NCBI RefSeq assembly: GCF_023206395.1
Contig: NZ_CP066149.1
Span: 3,658,001 to 3,722,000, forward strand
DNA: 64,000 nt
Origin: Vibrio sp. ED004
Lineage (GTDB): Bacteria; Pseudomonadota; Gammaproteobacteria; Enterobacterales; Vibrionaceae
Reading direction: 5' to 3'
Under the pieces are notes generated by a model. It was not told the origin of the DNA and made no database searches. It saw nothing but the letters and a program-made list of their open reading frames with translations. A program made the translations under genes and the position numbers. Of the stretch, positions 39,979 through 49,290 are shown in pieces. Position 1 is the first letter of the stretch; every line of letters starts with the position of its first letter.

Positions 39979-40083
39979 TAAAACCTAGATTATGAAAAAA
40001 ATGGTGATATTTTAACAATAAACATATCGGGTGAGAATGGAGACCAAAACATTGAACTATCAGTTCAGGGATTGAGATTAAAA

Positions 40084-40794
40084 ATGAGAATTATAATTAT
40101 TATTTTATCTTTTGTTTTAAATATAGGTGCTCTTCCATAGAAAAACATAGTCGAAAACCATATACGGAAAATAATGTTAAATTTGATAGTGAAATTATCT
40201 ATCCAGAACATTCTAAACCCATGAATGTAACTGTCTATCGTTTTTCCGACTTTTCAGGACAAAGAAAACAAGGCTTATTATATCAAGAAGCTTCTACTGC
40301 TGTTCCTCAAGGTCTTGATTCTATGTTAATGCACTCGCTTTCTGGGTTAAATGATGGGAAGCTTTATAAAGTTATTGACAGAACGTTTCTTGCCCAAATG
40401 TTAGATGAAAGACAATTAGCTTCGGTATCGGTCAGCCCAAAGAGTTTAGGAGTTTTGAAAGTACCAAGTATTGTATTCACTGGGGAGTAATAGCTTATGA
40501 CCACAATAACAAACAGGCTGCTGGTGGTTTTTCTTTAATGATTTTCGCTGTCTAGCGAGTATTCGGTAGACACCGTGACCGTATCTTTAAGAGCTGTATC
40601 AGTTAAAACAGGCGAGATATTACTCAGTAGTATCTCTAAGAAAACAATAATATCCATGTCTGGGAATAAACTCATACAAAATTTTCGATGACAATTTAAT
40701 GCAATTAGAGATGGGAGGGTCATATAACGAACCAGTAAGTGTTGCAACTCGACTAGCAATCGAACCAGTCTATTCTAGATATAACGGAGAAAGC
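40084..40794 (+). pseudogene. csgG-like curli secretion pore gene, degenerate
   Basis: Successive frames read like one CsgG lipoprotein: MRIIIIILSFVLNIG, then (shifted) the lipobox Cys in CSSIEKHSRK, VTVYRFSDFSGQRKQG, ASTAVPQGLDSML, VIDRTFLAQMLDERQL; then (shifted) GVIAYDHNNKQAAGG; then (shifted) YSVDTVTVSLRAVSVKTGEI; then (shifted) QLEMGGSYNEPVSVATRLAIE. CsgG has corresponding FSTAVPQSATAML, LQNLLNERKI, VNLRVVNVSTGEIL and LLEGEVGYTSNEPV. At least four frame changes are needed, and the last ~35 residues are missing where the curlin repeats start. Clearly non-functional as written. Confidence 0.82.
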
Positions 40795-40836
40795 GTTAGA
40801 ACTAGGGTGGTGGAATATATGAAGAAGGAATTTAAT

Positions 40837-41631
40837 ATGAAAAGTTATATTTATACAACGACTACTTTAGCTGTAATGGTATCACTAAATGTCAATGCAA
40901 ATGAAGTTAGAATTCAGCAATCTGATAATGGTGAACTATTAAACCAAGTAAGTATTACGCAATCGACAGGTACGGGGAATAAAATTCAAAAGGCAGACAC
41001 AGCCACTCTCCCTGAAAATGCGATTTTGAATGGTCTTACATCTTTCACTGCAAACCAAAATGGAAGCGATAACAGCGCATACATTAATGTAAATGTAGAT
41101 ACTGGTCAGACAGACTCGAGTAGTTGGAACAGTTTGAGTGTTTATCATTCTGGCGATAGTAATGTTTCCACTATCACTGTTGGCGACACGATTAAGCCCA
41201 AAGGCTTGACAATGTCACATAATATTCAAGGTGATGACAACAATTTAACTTCGACCTATGACACTACCGGTAACGTTAGTGCTTATATGTCAGTTAATGG
41301 TGATAGCAATACTGTGAATCACGTAATCAATTTGAATGATACAACGGTTAATAGTGATGCTACTCTGAATCTTAGTGTTAATACTGATTCAAGTACGTAT
41401 AACTTAAATCAAAATGGTGTAGATGCTAACCTAAGCCTTAACTTATATGGTGATGCTTCGTATGTAACCACCAATGTAAATCAAAGCGGGGACAATGCTT
41501 ATGCGTATATTTATGCCAATAGCCTTCCCGATAATGCAACCATTACTGTTAACCAGTCTAACGATGATGCTCATTTAACAGCGTCAATCAACAATCCAGG
41601 AACAACGTTTTCAATGAATGTTTCACAATAA
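40837..41631 (+). CDS. Curlin-like (CsgA/CsgB-type) amyloid subunit, copy 1
   Basis: This 264-residue exported protein has signal peptide MKSYIYTTTTLAVMVSLNVNA with cleavage before NEVRIQQ. The mature part is rich in N, S, T, D and has irregular repeats of the type NQNGSDN, HSGDSN, IQGDDN, VNGDSN, NQNGVD, NQSGDN and NQSNDD, spaced 20-30 residues apart, each followed by alternating hydrophobic strands. This resembles the QxGxxN strand-turn repeats of curlins. No cysteine. AAGGAA precedes the ATG at 40837; the longer frame from 40699 is a fusion with the csgG remnant. Confidence 0.78.
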   Translation: MKSYIYTTTTLAVMVSLNVNANEVRIQQSDNGELLNQVSITQSTGTGNKIQKADTATLPENAILNGLTSFTANQNGSDNSAYINVNVDTGQTDSSSWNSLSVYHSGDSNVSTITVGDTIKPKGLTMSHNIQGDDNNLTSTYDTTGNVSAYMSVNGDSNTVNHVINLNDTTVNSDATLNLSVNTDSSTYNLNQNGVDANLSLNLYGDASYVTTNVNQSGDNAYAYIYANSLPDNATITVNQSNDDAHLTASINNPGTTFSMNVSQ

Positions 41632-41740
41632 ATGTACATAAGGGAGGTTGTTTAATCTCCCATTGTTGCAATGCCACCCTAAACATAAAATGTTATGTGT
41701 TAGAACTAGGGTGGTGGAATATATGAAGAAGGAATTTAAT

Positions 41741-42536
41741 ATGAAAAGTTATATTTATACAACGACTACTTTAGCTGTAATGGTATCACTAAATGTCAAT
41801 GCAAATGAAGTTAGAATTCAGCAATCTGATAATGGTGAACTATTAAACCAAGTAAGTATTACGCAATCGACAGGTACGGGGAATAAAATTCAAAAAAGGC
41901 AGACACAGCCACTCTCCTGAAAATGCGATTTTGAATGGTCTTACATCTTTCACTGCAAACCAAAATGGAAGCGATAACAGCGCATACATTAATGTAAATG
42001 TAGATACTGGTCAGACAGACTCGAGTAGTTGGAACAGTTTGAGTGTTTATCATTCTGGCGATAGTAATGTTTCCACTATCACTGTTGGCGACACGATTAA
42101 GCCCAAAGGCTTGACAATGTCACATAATATTCAAGGTGATGACAACAATTTAACTTCGACCTATGACACTACCGGTAACGTTAGTGCTTATATGTCAGTT
42201 AATGGTGATAGCAATACTGTGAATCACGTAATCAATTTGAATGATACAACGGTTAATAGTGATGCTACTCTGAATCTTAGTGTTAATACCGATTCAAGTA
42301 CGTATAACTTAAATCAAAATGGTGTAGATGCTAACCTAAGCCTTAACTTATATGGTGATGCTTCGTATGTAACCACCAATGTAAATCAAAGCGGGGACAA
42401 TGCTTATGCGTATATTTATGCCAATAGCATTCCCGATAATGCAACCATTACTGTTAACCAGTCTAACGATGATGCTCATTTAACAGCGTCAATCAACAAT
42501 CCAGGAACAACGTTTTCAATGAATGTTTCACAATAA
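41741..42536 (+). pseudogene. Curlin-like subunit, copy 2, frameshifted
   Basis: This is almost identical to copy 1, but at about 41887-41893 the A-run is two bases longer and at about 41911-41914 the C-run is one base shorter, a net +1 shift. The first part ends after 59 codons at 41920; the rest (from about 41931, reading NGLTSFTANQNGSDN) is open to 42536 in another frame. Both changes are in homopolymers, so either real decay, phase variation or an assembly error could explain it. Confidence 0.82.
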
Positions 42537-42645
42537 ATGTACATAAGGGAGGTTGTTTAATCTCCCATTGTTGCAATGCCACCCTAAACATAAAATGTTA
42601 TGTGTTAGAAGTAGGATTGTGGGATATATGAAGAAGGAATTTAAT

Positions 42646-43440
42646 ATGAAAAGTTATATTTATACAACGACTACTTTAGCTGTAATAATATCATTAAATG
42701 TCAATGCAAATGAAATTAGAATTCAGCAATTCGATAATGCTGAGCAATTAAGCCAAGTAAATATTACGCAATCAGCCGGGGCTGGAAATAAAATTCAAAA
42801 GACAGATTCAACCACTCTCCCTGAAAATGCTATTTTGAATGGCCTTACATCTTTCACTGCAAGCCAAAATGGGAATGACAACAGTGCATACATTAATATA
42901 AATGTAGATACAGGTCAGATAGATTCAAGCAGTTGGAATAACCTTAACATACATCATTCTGGCGACAGTAATATTTCTACCATCACTGTTGGCGACACTA
43001 TTAAGCCAAAGGGGCTGACAATGACACACAATGTTCAGGGTGATAGTAATCAAATAACGTCGACCTATGACACTACCGGTAACGTTAGTGCTTATATGTC
43101 AGTTAATGGTGATAGCAATACTGTGAATCACGTAATCAATATGAATGATACAACGGTTAATAGTGATGCTAATCTGAATCTTAGTGTTAATACTGATTCA
43201 AGTGCGTATAACTTAAATCAAAATGGTGTAGATGTTAACCTAAGCCTTAACTTATATGGTGATGCTTCGTATGTAACCACCAATGTAAATCAAAACGGGG
43301 ACAATGCTTATGCGTATATTTATGCCAATAGCCTTCCCGATAATGCAACCATTACTGTTAACCAGTCTAACGATGATGCTCATTTAACAGCGTCAATCAA
43401 CAATCCAGGAACGACGTTCTCAATGAATGTTTCACAATAA
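42646..43440 (+). CDS. Curlin-like (CsgA/CsgB-type) amyloid subunit, copy 3
   Basis: This intact 264-residue copy has the same signal peptide and repeat plan as copy 1. Its first half carries substitutions (for example NEIRIQQFDNAEQLSQ for NEVRIQQSDNGELLNQ, and NVQGDSNQITSTYD), mostly conservative, suggesting it has been under selection. Its last ~125 residues are nearly identical to the other copies. The upstream hairpin present before copy 2 is altered here. A terminator follows at 43448. Confidence 0.78.
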   Translation: MKSYIYTTTTLAVIISLNVNANEIRIQQFDNAEQLSQVNITQSAGAGNKIQKTDSTTLPENAILNGLTSFTASQNGNDNSAYININVDTGQIDSSSWNNLNIHHSGDSNISTITVGDTIKPKGLTMTHNVQGDSNQITSTYDTTGNVSAYMSVNGDSNTVNHVINMNDTTVNSDANLNLSVNTDSSAYNLNQNGVDVNLSLNLYGDASYVTTNVNQNGDNAYAYIYANSLPDNATITVNQSNDDAHLTASINNPGTTFSMNVSQ

Positions 43441-43447
43441 TTATAAG

Positions 43448-43475
43448 TAAGCGAGGTTATTGTTAATCTCGCTTA
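43448..43475. terminator. Terminator at the end of the curlin array
   Basis: TAAGCGAG pairs with CTCGCTTA, followed by TTGTT. It separates the curlin array from the convergent regulator gene. Confidence 0.7.
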
Positions 43476-43495
43476 TTGTTATGTGTAAAATAATG

Positions 43496-45007
43496 CTAAG
43501 TGTAAGAGTTTTTGATGTTTTTATTCCCGTCTTCTGATTCCCAAATCAGTTTCTTACGGTAAACTGTAGAAGGGCTAAGTTCTAATAATACGGCAGCATT
43601 AATTACGTTCCCATCACAATAATTTATAGCATGTTGAATCGTTTCACGTTCTATTTTCCACATAGGTCGAACATTACCATTATTACTAATCAGAGTTAGT
43701 ACGGAGGACGCTTTGTTTTTATCTGCTAGTGCTTTTTCAAGATATTTCTGGTTTCTGGTTTCAAACTTATCGATCATTGTTAATGAGGCTTCACTCAATT
43801 GGTTTTCTTTTTTTATTGACATCGGTTGTGGAACGGTTGTTAAGTTGATAGGAGGTGGTAACATGTCCTTTCTTATACAAGCTTCATTATTTAAAACTAC
43901 AATATTACGAATTACGTTTTGTAACTGGCGTACATTACCCGGCCAGTTATATCGTTTGAGGATATTTTGCGTCTCTATATCTATTGAATCAAATTTTTTG
44001 TTATCTTCTTTAGCATATAGTCCCAGAAAGTAATCGGCCAAAATAATAATGTCCCCCTCACGTTCTCTTAGAGGTGGCATCTCGATTGGCACAACATGCA
44101 CACGGTAGTAAAGATCTTCACGGAACCTGCCTTCTGCAACTTCGACCAGAGGGTCACGGTTGGTTGCACAGATAATTCTGACATTAACTCTGATTTCTTG
44201 ATTGCCACCTAATGGTATGAAAGTACCAGTTTGTAAAAATCTTAATAGCTTCTTCTGCATCTCTAACTCCATTTCACAAAGCTCATCAAGAAATAGAGTG
44301 CCACCATCGGCTTGCATCGCCGCGCCTTTGCGGTCGGTTGTTGCACCGGTAAACGCACCTTTTACGTGACCGAAGATTTCGCTCTCCATTAGGTCTCGAG
44401 GGATAGCACCACAGTTAATGGCAACGAAGGGTTTACCGTTACGTTGACTCTCTTGGTGAATGGCTTCAGCACATACTTCTTTACCTGTACCACTTTCGCC
44501 ATTGATGAATACGCTAGCAGTGGTAGGGGCGACGGAATCAATGATCTTGTAAACCGCCTGCATGGGTAGGCAAGAGCCGATGAAATTATGGAATCGGTCA
44601 CGATCGAACTTGCTTTGCATGTTATCGACAAGGTTTTCGAGTTTCGCTCTCTTTAGATGCAAGCGAACAGAAGTTTTGAGTCGATCGGCTTGAATGGGCT
44701 TTTCTAAGAAGTCTTCTGCACCGCGCTGAATAAGGTCTACCGCAATGTTTACTGAGCCATGTGCTGTCGCGATAATGACGGCGGTCGGTATTTCATTTGC
44801 GCTAATCCAATCTAATACTTCTTCCCCTGGCATGTCGGGTAACTTGAGATCGAGAATAACAAGCTGTGGGGCGTGCCTCTCAATAAAAGCCTTAGCTTCC
44901 GCGCCGGTTTCGACGTGGAAAATATCGTAGGGCTCGTCCTTTACGTACTGCTTGTAGAGTACGGCGAGTGAGGTGGAGTCTTCAACTAACAATACTTTAG
45001 GGCGCAT
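43496..45007 (-). CDS. Sigma-54-dependent response regulator, SypG/LuxO-type
   Basis: This 503-residue activator has a receiver domain with phospho-acceptor Asp53 (VILDLKLPD), an AAA+ sigma-54-interaction domain (GESGTGKE Walker A, GHVKGAFTGA contact loop, GTLFLDELCEM Walker B) and a C-terminal Fis-type helix-turn-helix (GNVINAAVLLELSPSTVYRKK, in part). The receiver Asp number matches SypG of V. fischeri as I recall it, and the gene lies near sypABCD-like genes. LuxO is a close alternative. The ATG at 45007, with AAGGAA before it, is chosen over 45040. Confidence 0.88.
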   Translation of the reverse strand: MRPKVLLVEDSTSLAVLYKQYVKDEPYDIFHVETGAEAKAFIERHAPQLVILDLKLPDMPGEEVLDWISANEIPTAVIIATAHGSVNIAVDLIQRGAEDFLEKPIQADRLKTSVRLHLKRAKLENLVDNMQSKFDRDRFHNFIGSCLPMQAVYKIIDSVAPTTASVFINGESGTGKEVCAEAIHQESQRNGKPFVAINCGAIPRDLMESEIFGHVKGAFTGATTDRKGAAMQADGGTLFLDELCEMELEMQKKLLRFLQTGTFIPLGGNQEIRVNVRIICATNRDPLVEVAEGRFREDLYYRVHVVPIEMPPLREREGDIIILADYFLGLYAKEDNKKFDSIDIETQNILKRYNWPGNVRQLQNVIRNIVVLNNEACIRKDMLPPPINLTTVPQPMSIKKENQLSEASLTMIDKFETRNQKYLEKALADKNKASSVLTLISNNGNVRPMWKIERETIQHAINYCDGNVINAAVLLELSPSTVYRKKLIWESEDGNKNIKNSYT

Positions 45008-45229
45008 TGTATATTCCTTTTGAAACTTTATCCTAACCAATCAATAACATAGTGATAGGTAACCATCAATACGAGTCATGTGTATTTGTTATCTACCGCA
45101 TGCAATCTCTTAACAAGCGGCCTGTATGATTTTTTGTATTGTCGTTCATGATGGTTCGCATCTTAATGGAAACTGTATTAACAGCGACTATGTTGAGTGT
45201 TCATTTGATCCCGATGTGCAACAACCAAG

Positions 45230-45634
45230 TTAACTGAAGCCTGCCTCTTTTCTTTCAAGCAAGGCTTTGATTGAACGCTCTGCAAGTTCGAGTAATTCAT
45301 CAACTTGTTGGAATGCCAAATCATGGCTTTGTTCTAAACATTGCTTTTCTAGAGCACGAGATAGCTCTCCCAAAGGGCGATTTCCCAATGATAACGCCGT
45401 ACTTCCGAGAGTATGGACCTCGAATTCGAGTGTTTGAGCGTCTCGATTGCTTGTCGCTTCTCTAATCGCCACTAAACGAGTTTGTGATTCTGCCACGTAA
45501 TGGTCGATTAATATGGGGATAATGTCCGCACTGGTGTCTCGAATCATTTGTTCCAGAACGCTTTCATCAACAAGCTCGAGGCCTACTTGGTTAGTTACAT
45601 TTTGAGGTGTGTCTGACGTTAAAGTCGAATTCAT
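45230..45634 (-). CDS. Free-standing Hpt phosphotransfer protein
   Basis: This 134-residue protein is a four-helix phosphotransfer domain with candidate histidine in EFEVHTLGSTALSLG, followed by the conserved SRALEKQC segment. It resembles LuxU and the Hpt domain of SypF. It lies 222 bases upstream of the sigma-54 regulator and is transcribed the same way, so it probably passes phosphate to that regulator's Asp53. AAGGA precedes the ATG at 45634, which is preferred to 45667. Confidence 0.8.
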   Translation of the reverse strand: MNSTLTSDTPQNVTNQVGLELVDESVLEQMIRDTSADIIPILIDHYVAESQTRLVAIREATSNRDAQTLEFEVHTLGSTALSLGNRPLGELSRALEKQCLEQSHDLAFQQVDELLELAERSIKALLERKEAGFS

Positions 45635-46012
45635 CAAACGAAGTCCTTTTGTTGAGTCGTAATCCAATACGTCTGCTTGAGCTTAATATTCATTGGTACT
45701 ATTAAGTTTTAGTCATTTTCTAGAATAATTTCAACTGCTTGCCTTAAAAACTATGGAATTAAATCGTGTTGAGGGACGTTTTGGAACACTCAGACTATGG
45801 ATGTAACAAGTTGATTTTAAGTGTTTTTACTTGTGAAATATAAACTTAAGTGTCTAACAAACGATTCGCAAAGAGGAGCGGCCTTAGACAAGGCTGAACA
45901 AAACAAAAGGCCACTGCATCAAATCAATGCAGTGGCCTAGGTTAAGTTGGTGCGTAGAATCCAGTTACGCTAAGGATAGATTCTGTCCAATTAAAGAAAA
46001 ATAGCGTTCAGG
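45635..46012. other. Intergenic region between Hpt and proV
   Basis: This 378-base stretch contains the Hpt gene's promoter region and, at 45900-45938, the terminator of the proXWV cluster. Nothing else was recognised. Confidence 0.5.
45900..45938 (-). terminator. Strong terminator after proV
   Basis: AGGCCACTGCAT and ATGCAGTGGCCT are perfectly complementary over 12 bases; on the minus strand TTTTGTTTTG follows. Confidence 0.9.
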
Positions 46013-47245
46013 CTAAGAGGCTTTATCAATCTTTGGCTTTGGGGAAGGTTCTACCTCTTCCTCGCTATTTTCAGAGAAGATATCCGCTACAGCACTTCTC
46101 TCAAGTTCACCTTTAAGGTTACCGTCCTCATCGACAACAGGAAGAGAGTAGTCACAAGACATGGTGTCTGGCAGAACTTCTTCGATTACAGCGTCAGGCA
46201 ACACCGCTGGCACTTCTTCGTAAATCTCTTCACTGAAATCATGCACTGAGGAATCTTCAACCGCGTCTTGCAGGCTTTCTTGGGTCACTAAGCCCTGATA
46301 GCCGTCATCGGTCACATGATAAGCGTAATCGTTTTTCAGCATCTTCATCTGAGCAAGAGCACCTTCAATGGTTTCCGAAGTAATGCGGTAGAGGGGAGGC
46401 TGCATCACTGTTTCTACAGTCAATGCTCGGGCACGGTTAACGTCTTTTACGAACGCTTCGACGTAATCATCGGCAGGGTTCAAAAGAATCTCATGTGGCG
46501 TACCTTGTTGTACCAGCTCACCGTCTTTGAGGATTGCGATTCGGTCACCTAAGCGCAGAGCTTCGTCCAAGTCATGGGTGATGAAAACAATCGTCTTATG
46601 AAGCTTTTCTTGCAGCTCGATAAGTTGGTCCTGCATTTCGCTACGAATCAACGGATCGAGAGCCGAGAAGGCTTCATCCATCAGCAAGATTTCAGCGTTA
46701 GTACACAGAGCGCGTGATAAACCGACACGTTGTTGCTGACCGCCAGACAGTTGGGCAGGGTACTGATTACCGTAGCCTTTCAAACCCACAGTCTCTAACC
46801 ACTCGTTCGCTTTCGCTAAACGGTCTTCTTTCTTGATGCCTTGAACTTCCAATCCGTATGCAACGTTTTCAACCACAGTTCGGTGAGGCATTAGGCCAAA
46901 GCGCTGGAATACCATCGACATTTTATGACGACGGAACTCTTCCAATTCCTTAGTGTTGAGGCTCATTACATCAATGCCTTCAACCGTGATCTTGCCTTCG
47001 GTTGGGTCAATCAAACGGTTGAAGTGTCGAATCAAGGTCGACTTACCAGAACCTGAAAGCCCCATGATAACGAAGATTTCGCCACGATTGATTTCGAGGT
47101 TAATCTCCTTCAAACCAATAGTATGGCCGGTATCTGCAAGAATCTCGTCTTTGTGTTCACCGTTCTTAACTCGGTTCATCACCGACTGCGGCTTAGGGCC
47201 AAACACTTTAAACAGGCCACTAATTTCGATTAATGGTTTAGTCAT
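46013..47245 (-). CDS. proV: Glycine betaine/proline ABC transporter ATPase
   Basis: This 410-residue ATPase has Walker A GLSGSGKST, signature LSGGQQQRVGLSRAL and Walker B EILLMDEAFSALDP, followed by a CBS-like C-terminal region (about residues 275-380) as in ProV/OpuAA, where it senses ionic strength. The last 30 residues are acidic and then basic. It overlaps proW by 8 bases. It drives uptake of osmoprotectants such as glycine betaine across the inner membrane. Confidence 0.93.
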   Translation of the reverse strand: MTKPLIEISGLFKVFGPKPQSVMNRVKNGEHKDEILADTGHTIGLKEINLEINRGEIFVIMGLSGSGKSTLIRHFNRLIDPTEGKITVEGIDVMSLNTKELEEFRRHKMSMVFQRFGLMPHRTVVENVAYGLEVQGIKKEDRLAKANEWLETVGLKGYGNQYPAQLSGGQQQRVGLSRALCTNAEILLMDEAFSALDPLIRSEMQDQLIELQEKLHKTIVFITHDLDEALRLGDRIAILKDGELVQQGTPHEILLNPADDYVEAFVKDVNRARALTVETVMQPPLYRITSETIEGALAQMKMLKNDYAYHVTDDGYQGLVTQESLQDAVEDSSVHDFSEEIYEEVPAVLPDAVIEEVLPDTMSCDYSLPVVDEDGNLKGELERSAVADIFSENSEEEVEPSPKPKIDKAS

Positions 47246-48137
47246 GTTTGAATCCTCCTAGGTGCGCATTGGTGCGTCGCGCATAAGCCTGTGAAGCTCG
47301 ATCAAATAGAATCGCGAGGGCAACGATGGCAAAACCGTTCATCAAGCCCAAAGTGAAGTATTGGTTGGTAATGGATTTAAGAACTGGTTGGCCTAAGCCT
47401 TTAACGCCGATCATAGACGCAATAACCACCATCGACAGTGCCATCATGATAGTTTGGTTGATTCCCGCCATAATTGTTGGCATAGCTAGCGGTAATTGAA
47501 CACCCCACAAACGCTGTTTCTTGCTCGCGCCAAAGGCGGTTGCCGCTTCTAGCACTTCTTTATCAACCAAGCGGATGCCTAAATTAGTTAGACGAATTAC
47601 AGGAGGGATTGCGTAAATAACTACAGCGATTAGACCTGGGATTTTACCGATACCAAGTAGCATAACCACTGGGATCAGGTAAACGAATGCAGGCATGGTC
47701 TGCATGATATCGAGTAACGGTGTCACGACGGATTGCACACGATTAGAACGTGCCATCGCAATACCAATCGGGATGCCGAGGAAAATCGAGACTAAGGTAC
47801 ACACAGTGATGATACTGAGTGTCCGCATGGTATCTTCCCACATTCCAAAGTAACCAATGAGAAACAGTGAAACGACACAACCTAATGCCAGTTTCCATGA
47901 TCGACTCGCGGCGTATACCAAGGCAGTACACACACCAAGAACGATCAGCCACGGAGTAGAAATGAGGAGTTTTTCAAACCAAACAAGGAAAGAGAGAAGA
48001 GGGTCAAATAATGATTCAATCGTTTCGCCGTATTCACGGGAAAATTCGCGGTAAGCACCATCTAGCGCTTTTTTTATTGCTCGTAAATCAGAGCGTTCCA
48101 TCTCTGGAAAGCTTGATAACCAATTGCTGTCGGCCAT
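47238..48137 (-). CDS. proW: Glycine betaine/proline ABC transporter permease
   Basis: This 299-residue inner-membrane protein has about six to seven hydrophobic segments and the binding-protein-dependent permease motif EAATAFGASKKQRLWGVQLPLAMP (EAA loop, residues ~195-218, quoted as a region). The N-terminal 60 residues precede the first membrane span, as in ProW. It lies between proX and proV; the 160-base gap after proX holds no clear terminator. Confidence 0.92.
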   Translation of the reverse strand: MADSNWLSSFPEMERSDLRAIKKALDGAYREFSREYGETIESLFDPLLSFLVWFEKLLISTPWLIVLGVCTALVYAASRSWKLALGCVVSLFLIGYFGMWEDTMRTLSIITVCTLVSIFLGIPIGIAMARSNRVQSVVTPLLDIMQTMPAFVYLIPVVMLLGIGKIPGLIAVVIYAIPPVIRLTNLGIRLVDKEVLEAATAFGASKKQRLWGVQLPLAMPTIMAGINQTIMMALSMVVIASMIGVKGLGQPVLKSITNQYFTLGLMNGFAIVALAILFDRASQAYARRTNAHLGGFKHD

Positions 48138-48297
48138 TTTATATCCTTATAGTTCGGTGCGACTTGTCCTTAATACTCACAGAATACGTGTAAGAACAAG
48201 GCTCCGAATTATGAATAACATCAAGTATAGCGACGTTATTTCCGTTTTAGTGAAGTCTAGTTTTTGCTGAAATATAGCTAGTTTTAAAATCTAGCAG

Positions 48298-49290
48298 TTA
48301 CAGCTCAGCTTCAATTTTCTTAGCGACTTCGTCTGAAACCCATGGGTGCCATACTTCTGGGAATTCGCTTAAGAAATGTATACTCGCTTCTTCACCATCG
48401 GCTTGGTTGTCTTCCATCCAAGCAAGAAGTGCGTTCATTTTATCGTTGGTGAAACCACGTTTTGTAAAGTAGTCATACGCTTCCGGTGCGCGTGACGCGA
48501 AACTTTCAGTGGTAATAGTGTGGACAGGTGAAGGCGGGTACATGGTCGCTTTTGGTGATTCACAGCCTTCTTGAGTGGTACAGTTGATGAACTCTTCTTT
48601 ATCAACGCCACTGCCAAAGTCGACTTTCACCATGTCGTACTTACCAAGAACCGCAGTCGGTGCCCAGTAGTAACCAAACCAAGCTTCTTCACGTTCGTAA
48701 GCTTTCGCGATAGAACCAGATAAACCGGCACTCGAGCCTGGGTCGACAATAGTAAAGCCACTGTCTTCTAGATTAAGTGCGTCAAACAAGTTCGCGGCAC
48801 TGATTTGACAGTTCCAACCTGCTGGGCAGCTGTAAAATGCGGATGTATCTGGGTCTTCAGGGTGCTTAAACAAAGATGCGTTTTTACGTACACCTTCAAT
48901 GGTTGCCATTTCTGGGTTTTGTTTAACGAGGTAGGCTGGAACCCAAAAACCTTCTTCACCACCATTCACAAGTGCTTTACCTGCGTAGCGAAGACGTTTT
49001 TCTTCAACACCTTTATCAAGGGCATCTTTAAGGCTGTTACTCCAAAGCTCTGGTGCAACATCCGGTTGGCCTTTCTCAATCATCGACGTGCCAGTTGGCA
49101 TTGTGTCGCCAGGGATAAGTTCAGCATCACAACCGTATCCGTGTTCTAGGATAAATTGGTCAATGTTGGCGATTAAAGTTGCAGAGTTCCAGTTCATGTC
49201 TGCGATTGTTACGCTGCCACATTCTCCAGCGTTAGCATGACCACAGGCTGCTGCAACTAACAAAAATACGGAGCTTAACTTGTATTTCAT
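48298..49290 (-). CDS. proX: Glycine betaine/proline-binding periplasmic protein
   Basis: This 330-residue protein has a signal peptide ending near CGHANAGECG. The binding domain shows VTIADMNWNSATL, WSNSLKDAL and EEAWFGYYWAPTAVLG, tryptophan-rich segments typical of ProX-type quaternary-ammonium-binding proteins. Cysteine pairs (CPAGWNC, CTTQEGC) suggest disulphides. Gene order is X-W-V, the reverse of E. coli proVWX, which fits a marine transporter variant. Confidence 0.92.
   Translation of the reverse strand: MKYKLSSVFLLVAAACGHANAGECGSVTIADMNWNSATLIANIDQFILEHGYGCDAELIPGDTMPTGTSMIEKGQPDVAPELWSNSLKDALDKGVEEKRLRYAGKALVNGGEEGFWVPAYLVKQNPEMATIEGVRKNASLFKHPEDPDTSAFYSCPAGWNCQISAANLFDALNLEDSGFTIVDPGSSAGLSGSIAKAYEREEAWFGYYWAPTAVLGKYDMVKVDFGSGVDKEEFINCTTQEGCESPKATMYPPSPVHTITTESFASRAPEAYDYFTKRGFTNDKMNALLAWMEDNQADGEEASIHFLSEFPEVWHPWVSDEVAKKIEAEL

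Larger units (their letters stand above)
40795..43440 (+). repeat. Three tandem ~905-bp curlin-gene units
   Basis: The sequence GTTAGAA... that opens each unit recurs at 40795, 41699 and 42604 (spacings 904 and 905). Units 1 and 2 are almost identical. Unit 3 differs at many positions in its first half but is nearly identical from about 43060 onward, a pattern of gene conversion or unequal exchange. Confidence 0.95.
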
